Assembly (NCBI GenBank): GCA_002482525.1
Contig: DLGC01000014.1
Location: forward strand, 1-17,257
Origin: Propionibacteriaceae bacterium UBA7704
GTDB taxonomy: Bacteria; Actinomycetota; Actinomycetes; Propionibacteriales; Propionibacteriaceae
Reading direction: 5' to 3'
DNA: 17,257 bases
This document shows, piece by piece, positions 1 to 5,279 of the stretch. A model generated the notes under the pieces. The model searched no databases and was not told the DNA's origin. It was given only the letters and a program-made list of their open reading frames with translations. Positions within the stretch are counted from its first letter, which is position 1, and the number at the start of each line of letters is the position of its first letter. The position numbers and the translations under genes were made by a program.

Positions 1-134
1 CGGGTGGAGTCGGCCTTGGGGTCGCAGCCGACGACCATGACCTTGCGGCCCTTTTCGGCCAGGCCTGCGACGGTGTTCTGAGTGGTGGTGGACTTGCCAA
101 TTCCACCCTTGCCGTAGATAGCTACTTTGCGCAT
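1..134 (-). CDS. nifH: Nitrogenase iron protein NifH, N-terminal fragment (runs off left edge)
   Basis: The first 44 codons are visible, starting at the ATG whose complement is 134-132. NifH is the homodimeric [4Fe-4S] ATPase that passes electrons to the MoFe protein of nitrogenase. The fragment starts MRKVAIYGKGGIGKST, containing the P-loop GKGGIGKST at about residues 9-17, and continues through TTTQN to the switch-region motif GCDPKADST at about 36-44. PKADST separates it from the related BchL/ChlL proteins, which have PKHDST. A purine-rich ribosome site (GGGAAGG) lies about 11 nt upstream. The gene is divergent from a molybdate regulator and modABC, which favours the Mo-dependent enzyme over VnfH or AnfH, although 44 residues cannot settle that. 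The sequence looks closer to NifH of anaerobes than to Frankia NifH from memory. The cluster-ligand cysteines and the rest of any nif operon lie outside the window. Confidence 0.93.
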   Translation of the reverse strand, partial: MRKVAIYGKGGIGKSTTTQNTVAGLAEKGRKVMVVGCDPKADST

Positions 135-286
135 TTGAGTGTGAACCTTCCCGGTTTGGTTGGGTGCGGTTGTTCGCCGTGTCAGTACCGACAGCGAGTC
201 CTCCAACGGGTACCCACGCCTAGCGAGATGTGGGTACCGGGGATCTGCGGCGGGGCCTTCAGATCTCCGGCTGGAGGCCTCCTTGC
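135..286 (-). promoter_or_regulatory. Putative structured 5' leader of nifH
   Basis: If transcription starts near 286 (see the promoter entry), nifH has a leader of about 150 nt. Reading the plus strand, it contains a 10-bp perfect palindrome GGAGGCCTCC (273-282), the inverted repeat GATCTG/CAGATC (242-247 with 260-265, 12-nt loop), and the strongest stem, GGTACCCAC/GTGGGTACC (209-217 with 230-238, 12-nt loop). The core of the last stem, GGGTACCC, is itself palindromic, so it could equally be a protein-binding site. The ribosome site lies outside all stems. No known riboswitch consensus was recognised. Confidence 0.4.
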
Positions 287-292
287 CGTGTT

Positions 293-363
293 GGTATAAA
301 TCCCAGCAGGGCAAAGTTACGTATGGGTAACCCGGAATGCGTGCAGTGTTACAGCTTGTTTAC
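293..363 (-). promoter_or_regulatory. Candidate nifH promoter with two GlnR-like boxes
   Basis: On the minus strand TATACC (298-293) is a plausible -10 hexamer, giving a start near 286; no convincing -35 is visible, as expected of an activated promoter. Upstream lie GTTAC-N6-GTAAC (316-331) and GTTAC-N6-TTTAC (348-363, plus-strand reading). The actinobacterial nitrogen regulator GlnR binds gTnAC-N6-GaAAC repeats, so the first box has one mismatch and the second is degenerate. Their centres fall near -38 and -70, 32 bp (about three helical turns) apart, a reasonable placement for an activator. This is pattern matching by eye; GlnR itself is not in the window. Confidence 0.4.
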
Positions 364-443
364 TCCATTTCTGCACTGATTCTTTGCGTATTTTGTTTCG
401 GGTCTGGACGCTCCACTTCGCGCGCGGGGACGCGATCGCGCGC

Positions 444-465
444 CCTCGCGCGTGCGCGCGCGAGG
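444..465. repeat. CG-alternating hairpin in nifH/mod intergenic region
   Basis: CCTCGCGCG (444-452) and CGCGCGAGG (457-465) form a perfect 9-bp inverted repeat with loop TGCG. Positions 447-462 are 16 bp of uninterrupted alternating pyrimidine-purine, the kind of tract that can flip to Z-DNA under negative supercoiling. It lies between two divergent promoters, so a transcription-insulating or supercoil-absorbing role is possible. It could also simply be a hairpin with no function. Confidence 0.45.
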
Positions 466-519
466 CGCCGGGATGAGAAAAACGCGAATACCTAACCTCA
501 GCGGCACGGGAATTCGCAA

Positions 520-554
520 ATGCGGATCATAGGCAGCGTTTAATCCGCATAGGC
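520..554. promoter_or_regulatory. Inverted repeat ATGCGGAT-N15-ATCCGCAT, candidate operator of the mod operon
   Basis: Perfect 8-bp arms sit at 520-527 and 543-550. A direct repeat CATAGGC overlaps them at 528-534 and 548-554, 20 bp apart. A further half-site ATGCGG is at 631-636, four bases before the proposed -10 of the regulator gene. TGCGGAT recurs at 4296-4302 upstream of modD. These are candidate sites for the HTH-Mop regulator encoded immediately downstream. They do not resemble the classic E. coli ModE operator. Confidence 0.4.
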
Positions 555-640
555 GGTGCGTGAAGGGTGGCTGCGGGGCTGGATTGTTTCATTCCGATTG
601 CGCGTCAGTTACAAGCGTCTGAGTGCGCAGATGCGGGCTA

Positions 641-653
641 TATGGTGCCGCCA
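641..653 (+). promoter_or_regulatory. Leaderless-type promoter of the mod regulator
   Basis: TATGGT (641-646) fits the actinobacterial -10 pattern TANNNT. It is followed by six bases and then the ATG at 653, so transcription would begin at or next to the start codon. There is no Shine-Dalgarno sequence before 653 or before the upstream in-frame GTG at 623. No good -35 is visible. Confidence 0.5.
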
Positions 654-1054
654 TGACGAAACTGCGAATCCGTGACGCGGCGATCTTCTTGGGTGTCAGC
701 GATGACACAGTTCGCCGTTGGGTGGATGCGGAGCTGATCCCGGTCGAGATCGACGACAGTCGGCGCAAGGTGATCGACGGTCGAGCGCTGGCGGCCTTTG
801 CGCAATCGATGGCCAATCCGATGCCCGACCCCTCCGACGTGTCGCGATCGGCCCGGAATCGATTCGTGGGTCTGGTCACCCAGGTGGTGTCCGACACCGT
901 CATGTCACAGGTGGAGCTGCAATGTGGCCCGTTCCGCGTGGTGTCTCTGATGAGTACCGAGGCTGTCCGCGAACTGGGCCTAGAAGAGGGCTCGGTCGCG
1001 GTCGCGGTGGTGAAGGCCACCACCGTGATCGTGGAAACCCCACACTCCGCCTGA
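653..1054 (+). CDS. HTH-Mop (TOBE) molybdate-responsive transcriptional regulator
   Basis: A protein of 133 residues with an excisionase/MerR-like helix-turn-helix (about 5-50; AAIFLGVSDDTVRRW is the helical pair) joined to a single Mop/TOBE oxyanion-binding domain (about 67-130, SARNRFVGLV to VVKATTVIV). The Mop fold binds molybdate or tungstate, so this is a compact functional analogue of ModE, likely adjusting transcription of the operon it heads. It ends 11 nt before modA and is probably co-transcribed with modABC and autoregulated. ATG 653 was chosen because TATGGT lies six bases upstream and the HTH starts right after it; a GTG at 623 would add ten residues with no ribosome site. Whether it represses or activates, and whether it also acts on nifH, cannot be read from sequence. 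Confidence 0.85.
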   Translation: MTKLRIRDAAIFLGVSDDTVRRWVDAELIPVEIDDSRRKVIDGRALAAFAQSMANPMPDPSDVSRSARNRFVGLVTQVVSDTVMSQVELQCGPFRVVSLMSTEAVRELGLEEGSVAVAVVKATTVIVETPHSA

Positions 1055-1065
1055 AAGGAACCCAC

Positions 1066-1836
1066 ATGCGAACGAGACTCAGCGTCGCCGTCACCGGTGC
1101 CCTGATCAGCTTGGGCCTGGCCGTTGCCGGCTGCTCGGGCAGCGCCACCCCAAGCCAGACGTCAACCCTGACGATCTATGCTGCGGCGTCGATGCAAACC
1201 ACCTTCGACACGCTGAAGACCACGTTCGAGGCAGAGCATCCTGGCACCACCGTGATGCTGAACTACGCCGGCTCGCAGGCGCTGGCCACCCAATTGGTCG
1301 AAGGTGCCACCGCTGACGTGTTCGTTTCGGCCAACGACACTCAGATGAAGGTCGTCACCGATGCGGGTTTGAACGCCGCCGACCCTCGAGTGTTCGCCAC
1401 CAATCAGCTGCAGATCGCGGTGCCACCGTCCAATCCGGCCGCGATCAGTACGTTCGCCGATCTCACCAAGCCTGAGGTGAAGCTCGTCGTGTGTGCTCCG
1501 GCCGTTCCCTGTGGGGCGGCGACGGTCAAGGTCGAGAAGGCGACCGGAGTCACGCTTACCCCGGTGAGTGAGGAGCAGGCGGTGACCAGTGTGCTGTCCA
1601 AAGTGCAGGCCGGCGAAGCCGATGCCGGTCTGGTCTACAAGACCGATGTGATCGCCGCAGGCGACACCGTGACCGGCATCGAGTTTCCCGAATCGTCGGA
1701 GGCGATCAACCGCAATCCAGTCGTGTTGTTGAAGAGCGCCCCGCAAGGCGAGCTTGGCCAGGCGTGGATCGACCTGCTGTTCAGCGAGCAGGGACAACAG
1801 GTGTTCGCCGACGCAGGTTTTGGTGCCGCGCAGTAA
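1066..1836 (+). CDS. modA: Molybdate ABC transporter, substrate-binding lipoprotein ModA
   Basis: A protein of 256 residues, usual for ModA. The N-terminus is a lipoprotein signal: basic MRTR, a hydrophobic stretch, then lipobox VAGC with Cys23 as the lipidation site, so it is anchored outside the membrane and captures molybdate (or tungstate). The mature part opens with LTIYAAASMQTTF, the typical ModA start whose serines contact the oxyanion, followed by the family motifs YAGSQALATQLVEGATADVF, an ADAGLVYKTD block and a closing segment resembling FSEQGQQVFADAGF. The ribosome site AAAGGA (1054-1059) overlaps the regulator's stop region. It is the first transporter gene of modABC. A longer reading frame exists upstream but lacks a signal peptide and overlaps the regulator. 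Confidence 0.95.
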   Translation: MRTRLSVAVTGALISLGLAVAGCSGSATPSQTSTLTIYAAASMQTTFDTLKTTFEAEHPGTTVMLNYAGSQALATQLVEGATADVFVSANDTQMKVVTDAGLNAADPRVFATNQLQIAVPPSNPAAISTFADLTKPEVKLVVCAPAVPCGAATVKVEKATGVTLTPVSEEQAVTSVLSKVQAGEADAGLVYKTDVIAAGDTVTGIEFPESSEAINRNPVVLLKSAPQGELGQAWIDLLFSEQGQQVFADAGFGAAQ

Positions 1837-1848
1837 GGCCATCACCGA

Positions 1849-1877
1849 CAGGCGGTCCCTGACGGCGGGGCCGCCTG
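1849..1877 (+). promoter_or_regulatory. modA-modB intercistronic hairpin
   Basis: CAGGCGG-TCCC (1849-1859) pairs with GGGG-CCGCCTG (1867-1877) in an 11-bp stem that includes one G-U pair, with a 7-nt loop (1860-1866). It lies in the only real gap of the modABC operon, 12 nt after the modA stop and before the modB ribosome site AGGAAGG. There is no U-tract. Such hairpins in importer operons commonly protect the 3' end of the binding-protein mRNA or attenuate read-through, giving more ModA than ModBC. Confidence 0.6.
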
Positions 1878-1900
1878 CGCGATGACAGGAAGGTGGTGCA

Positions 1901-2740
1901 GTGACCACGACCGTCGAAGAGGCTTCGGTTCGCTCGAGTCGAGATCCGCGATCGCGGCTGTACTCCGGTTTGCCGCGCTGGATCTACCTTCCCGCCGTCA
2001 TCGGCGGGTTGTTCGTGGCACTCCCGCTGGTGGCGATGATGCTCCGGATGGATTGGGCCCGCTTTGGTGTCCTGATCGCCAGCCCGTCGTCGCTGGCCGC
2101 GCTCACGCTGAGTCTGCAGACGTCGTTCACCAGCATGCTCGTCTGTCTGGTTCTCGGCGTCCCGATGGCCATGGTGCTGGCTCGCGAACAGTTCCCCGGG
2201 CAGCGGCTGGTGCGGTCCCTGGTGTTGTTGCCGCTGGTGCTGCCGCCGGTGGTCGGCGGCATTGCCCTGCTGTTCACCTTCGGTCGGCACGGGTTGGCGG
2301 CTCCGGTCATGAACCTCTTCGGCATCTCGGTCGCCTTTTCCACTGTCGCGGTCGTGATGGCGCAGACCTTCGTCGCGCTGCCCTTTCTGGTGGTGTCTTT
2401 GGAGGGCACGCTGCGCTCCGTGGGCCAACGCTACGAATTGGTCGCCGCAACCCTGGGGGCGCGACCGTCGACGGTGTTGCGCAAGGTGACGCTGCCGCTG
2501 GTGCTGCCGGGTCTGGCCTCGGCCGCAGTGCTGTCCTTCGCCCGGGCGCTGGGTGAATTCGGGGCCACCATTACCTTCGCCGGCAGCCTGCAGGGGGTCA
2601 CCCGCACGCTGCCGTTGGAGATCTATCTGCAGTCCTACACCGATACCGATGCCGCCATTGCGCTGTCGTTGGTGCTGATGTTCGTCGCCGTCGTCGTGAC
2701 CGTCGTCACAGCCAGCATCTCCGAACGGTCGCTGGCATGA
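1901..2740 (+). CDS. modB: Molybdate ABC transporter permease ModB
   Basis: A protein of 279 residues. After a polar N-terminus of about 25 residues there are several hydrophobic spans typical of a BPD-type inner-membrane permease, including LVLLPLVLPPVVGGIALLF. The cytoplasmic coupling (EAA) loop is clear: YELVAATLGARPSTVLRKV followed by LPLVLPG, which docks on the ATPase. The following ARALGEFGATITFAG segment is a ModB/CysW-type hallmark. The start is GTG 1901 with AGGAAGG (1887-1893) upstream. Its stop overlaps the modC start as ATGA, so the two are translationally coupled. The substrate assignment rests on modA and modC next door, since ModB resembles sulfate permeases. Confidence 0.95.
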   Translation: MTTTVEEASVRSSRDPRSRLYSGLPRWIYLPAVIGGLFVALPLVAMMLRMDWARFGVLIASPSSLAALTLSLQTSFTSMLVCLVLGVPMAMVLAREQFPGQRLVRSLVLLPLVLPPVVGGIALLFTFGRHGLAAPVMNLFGISVAFSTVAVVMAQTFVALPFLVVSLEGTLRSVGQRYELVAATLGARPSTVLRKVTLPLVLPGLASAAVLSFARALGEFGATITFAGSLQGVTRTLPLEIYLQSYTDTDAAIALSLVLMFVAVVVTVVTASISERSLA

Positions 2741-3807
2741 GCTTGGCGTTTCGAGCCGCCGTGGCCGAGCGCGGCTTCGATGTGGAACTGTCGCTGGCTC
2801 CCGGCGAGAAGGTGGCCGTGCTCGGTCACAACGGTGCCGGCAAGTCCACCCTGCTGAACATCCTGGCCGGCACGCTGCGTCCCGACAGCGGCACGGCGGT
2901 GCTGGGTGACCGGCGATTGTTCGATCTCGGCCCCCGGCGCCGGCATTGGACTTTGCCGCACACGCGCGGCATCGCGCTGCTGGCTCAGGACCCCTTGCTC
3001 TTTCCGCACCTGAGTGTGCTGGAGAATGTGGCATTCGGGCCGCGGGTGGCCGGCACGGCGCCGAAGCAGAGCCAGGTGCGTGCCGAGCATTGGCTGGATG
3101 AAGTGGGTGTGCCGGAGTTGGCCACCCGACGACCCAAGCAACTATCGGGCGGTCAAGCCCAGCGGGTGGCCATCGCCCGAGCGCTGGCGGCCGAACCCCG
3201 GCTACTGCTCCTCGATGAACCCATGGCCGCCCTCGATGTCGCGGTAGCGCCGCTGTTGCGTCGGGTGCTGGGCAGGGTGCTGACCGATCAGGCCACGATC
3301 ATGGTGACCCACGATCTGCTGGATGCCTTGTTGTTGGCCGATCGCATTGTCGTGTTGGACCAGGGGCGGGTGGCCGAATCCGGGCCGACCGACGAGGTGC
3401 TGCAGCACCCGAAGACGCGGTTCACTGCGCGCATCGCCGGCTTGAATCTGATCCGTGGCAGCTTCGCGGACGGCACTGTGACCGACGGTCACGGGCTGTC
3501 CGTGGCCGGAACACTTCGTGACGGTGTGACGGCGACTACCGGCGTCCGGGCTGCTGCGGTCTTCGCTCCGTCGGCGGTATCGATCTTCCGCGAGCCCCCG
3601 GACGGCAGCCCGCGCAACAACCTTGCCGTGACGGTGGCCGAACTGGAGCCGCGCGGAGAACTTGTCCGCGTCCGGGCCGACGATCATCACGGTCACTTCC
3701 TCGCTGCGGATGTCACGCTGCGTTCAGTGGCAGATCTCGACCTGTATCCCGGCCGTGAGGTCACCTACTCCGTCAAAGCCACCGGCGTCACGATCTACCC
3801 GCTATGA
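2737..3807 (+). CDS. modC: Molybdate ABC transporter ATP-binding protein ModC
   Basis: A protein of 356 residues with the full set of ABC ATPase motifs: Walker A GHNGAGKST (30-38), Q-loop glutamine 84, signature LSGGQ (136-140), Walker B LLLLDE (156-161) and switch histidine 192. The C-terminal third (about 285-356, from FREPPDGSPRNNLAVTV to VTYSVKATGVTIYPL) is a Mop/TOBE domain, which distinguishes ModC from other importer ATPases and can sense molybdate in the cytoplasm. The start ATG overlaps the modB stop by 4 bp. It energises ModAB uptake. It is the last gene of the operon and converges on mop. Confidence 0.95.
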   Translation: MSLAFRAAVAERGFDVELSLAPGEKVAVLGHNGAGKSTLLNILAGTLRPDSGTAVLGDRRLFDLGPRRRHWTLPHTRGIALLAQDPLLFPHLSVLENVAFGPRVAGTAPKQSQVRAEHWLDEVGVPELATRRPKQLSGGQAQRVAIARALAAEPRLLLLDEPMAALDVAVAPLLRRVLGRVLTDQATIMVTHDLLDALLLADRIVVLDQGRVAESGPTDEVLQHPKTRFTARIAGLNLIRGSFADGTVTDGHGLSVAGTLRDGVTATTGVRAAAVFAPSAVSIFREPPDGSPRNNLAVTVAELEPRGELVRVRADDHHGHFLAADVTLRSVADLDLYPGREVTYSVKATGVTIYPL

Positions 3808-3820
3808 CCATTCCTCAGCT

Positions 3821-3894
3821 CATCGAGCGCTCCGGCTTCAGCCGTCCACTCCTGCCCAGGGCGGAGCGTTGGATCGAACGGGCAGCGCTCGATG
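3821..3894. terminator. Convergent modC/mop junction with long inverted repeat
   Basis: In the 98-bp gap between the modC and mop stops, CATCGAGCGCT (3821-3831) is the exact reverse complement of AGCGCTCGATG (3884-3894). The 52 bases between them hold smaller stems: CGGC/GCCG around TTCA (3833-3844) and TGCCC/GGGCA (3853-3857 with 3880-3884). A folded structure on either transcript could end both genes. There is no U-tract, so intrinsic termination is uncertain. Confidence 0.4.
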
Positions 3895-3905
3895 CGAGGG
3901 CGGGC

Positions 3906-4118
3906 CTAGTCGACCGCGAGTTGGACTTCGGTGGCTTTCACCAGGGCATAGGTCGACGCGCCGACAGTCAGGCCGAGGTCAGCAACAGCGTCGGCGGTGA
4001 CAGCCGCCGTCACCACCAGATCGGTGCCGTCTACGGCGACCTTGACGATCGACATCGCCTCACCGGTAGTGATCGAAACGACTTTGCCGGCGAACTGATT
4101 GCGAGTGGACAGACGCAT
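3906..4118 (-). CDS. mop: Mop molybdate/molybdopterin-binding protein
   Basis: A protein of 70 residues made of a single Mop/TOBE domain: STRNQFAGKVVSITTGEAMS at the start, LGLTVGASTYALVKATEV near the end. Stand-alone Mop proteins (MopI of Clostridium pasteurianum is the type case) form hexamers that bind several molybdate ions in the cytoplasm and are thought to store or buffer the metal. The ribosome site GGAGGAAG lies just before the ATG (complement of 4121-4128). The gene is convergent with modC and divergent from modD, so it has its own promoter between 4119 and 4330. Binding versus storage cannot be separated from sequence. Confidence 0.92.
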   Translation of the reverse strand: MRLSTRNQFAGKVVSITTGEAMSIVKVAVDGTDLVVTAAVTADAVADLGLTVGASTYALVKATEVQLAVD

Positions 4119-4330
4119 GACTTCCTCCGAATCGGTGAATTCCTCCAGGGGTGGAATGGTGCTGAGTGTAGCCGCTCGAGATCCCTCAAAGTGGGTTCTG
4201 GCAAGGGGGTTTGCTGCACTTCGAGCCGCATATTCGGATCGGCCCGGCGGTGCCGTTCCGGGATTGTGGAACCGCGTGGCTGCCGCGGCTGCAGGTGCGG
4301 ATTCAGTGAATCTTCGAGAAGGGAATGCTC
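4119..4330. promoter_or_regulatory. Divergent mop/modD promoter region
   Basis: This 212-bp gap must hold promoters for both genes. A 13-bp odd palindrome GATTCA-G-TGAATC lies at 4300-4312, 18 bases before the modD start. A related sequence, GAATCGGTGAATTC, lies at 4129-4142, touching the mop ribosome site; both share GTGAAT. TGCGGAT (4296-4302) repeats the arm of the inverted repeat upstream of the mod regulator. Shared operators for the HTH-Mop regulator are a reasonable guess. I could not place convincing -10/-35 pairs. Confidence 0.35.
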
Positions 4331-5185
4331 ATGATCCCTCCCAGTATGGAGTTGGTGGAGCGGCTGCTCCGCGAGGACGTGCCCTCGCTGGACCTGACCA
4401 CGCAGTTGCTGGAACTACCGCAGGTGCCGGCTCGGCTCACGCTCACGACTCGAACGCCGGTCACCGTCGCCGGGGCGGCCATCGCTCAGGCGCTGTGTGA
4501 GTATGTGGGCGCCGAGGTCGAGCGGCTCGCGCCCAGTGGCTCGGACGCCCCCGCGGGCAGTGTGCTGTTGAGTGCGTGTGCAACACCGGCAGCCCTGCAT
4601 CGGGTGTGGAAGGTCGTGGTCAATGTCTACGAAAGTGCCTGCGGGATAGCGACCCGCACTCGAGCATTGGTGACGGCAGCAAAAGTCGGTTCACCCCGGG
4701 TCGAAGTATTCACTACGCGCAAAGTGATTCCCGGTACAAAGGACCTCGCGGTGAGCGCAATTCTGGCTGGTGGTGCGCTTCCGCACCGGCTGGGGCTGTC
4801 GGAGACGGTACTGATCTTTGATCAGCACACCATCTTCATCGGGGGGATCGCGGGCTTGGCTCGGCGTCTCGAAATGATCCGGCACAGAGCCGTGGAGAAG
4901 GTCGTTTTCGCTGAGGTGAGCACATTCGGCGATGCGGTGGTGCTCGCCGAGGCCGGGGTGGGTGGGCTGCAATTCGACAAGGTGCCAGTGGCGGAGTTGG
5001 GCCCGATGGTGTCGTCGCTGCGCAACGAGTATCCGAACATCCGACTGATCGCCGCCGGGGGAATCAGCCCGAACAATGCCGCCGACTATGCCGCCACAGG
5101 TGTGGATGCGATTGCCAGCTCCTGGATGTATTCTGGTCCGGTGGCTGACGTTTCTGCACGGATTGTTCCGACTGAATCGATATAG
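4331..5185 (+). CDS. modD: ModD, quinolinate phosphoribosyltransferase-like molybdenum protein
   Basis: A protein of 284 residues, a paralogue of NadC (nicotinate-nucleotide pyrophosphorylase). The N-terminal part (MELVERLLREDVPSLDLTT) forms the open-faced sandwich; the barrel carries TTRKVIPGTKDLAVSAILAGGA and PHRLGLSETVLIFDQH, which replace the TRKTTPGLR region of NadC and are the ModD signature. FDKVP and AAGGIS follow at the C-terminal end of the barrel. ModD genes accompany mod transport genes in other bacteria, including diazotrophs, but their reaction is not established; it is not expected to serve NAD synthesis. ATG 4331 is preferred because AGAAGG (4317-4322) lies 8 nt upstream; the ATG at 4325 would leave only 2 nt and add two residues. 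Confidence 0.87.
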   Translation: MIPPSMELVERLLREDVPSLDLTTQLLELPQVPARLTLTTRTPVTVAGAAIAQALCEYVGAEVERLAPSGSDAPAGSVLLSACATPAALHRVWKVVVNVYESACGIATRTRALVTAAKVGSPRVEVFTTRKVIPGTKDLAVSAILAGGALPHRLGLSETVLIFDQHTIFIGGIAGLARRLEMIRHRAVEKVVFAEVSTFGDAVVLAEAGVGGLQFDKVPVAELGPMVSSLRNEYPNIRLIAAGGISPNNAADYAATGVDAIASSWMYSGPVADVSARIVPTESI

Positions 5186-5279
5186 CGACCGCATATCAGA
5201 CAATTGATGGACTTCGTACAGCCAGCGGAAATGTCTCGCGTCTAATGTGGGTGCGTCGGGACCCACTCCGAGGAGGACT

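Noticed and set aside
228..299. 23-codon ATG open frame on the plus strand in the nifH leader region
   Set aside because: No ribosome site, no recognisable peptide, and it lies antisense to the proposed nifH leader.
135..363. Sigma-54 (-24/-12) promoter and NifA site for nifH
   Set aside because: No GG-N10-GC pair of the right form and no TGT-N10-ACA element found; also not expected in Actinomycetota.
473..532. 19-codon ATG open frame with GAGG 7 nt upstream, a possible leader peptide before the mod regulator
   Set aside because: The GAGG is part of the CG hairpin, the peptide has no regulatory codon run, and it ends inside the inverted repeat; not supported enough to call.
520..550. Classic E. 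coli-type ModE operator upstream of the mod genes
   Set aside because: The TATATA-type arms of that operator are absent; the repeat present is ATGCGGAT/ATCCGCAT, and the regulator has a different HTH type.
718..1836. Long plus-strand frame extending modA upstream by 116 codons
   Set aside because: The upstream part overlaps the regulator in another frame and would bury the lipoprotein signal; ATG 1066 has a proper ribosome site.
1781..3034. 417-codon minus-strand frame opposite modB/modC
   Set aside because: Arg/Gln/His-rich shadow of modB and modC with no recognisable domain.
3804..4334. Plus-strand frame of 176 codons starting in the modC stop (ATGA) and running over mop
   Set aside because: Although the start overlaps modC attractively, it has no ribosome site and is antisense to mop, which has clear homology and its own GGAGGA site.
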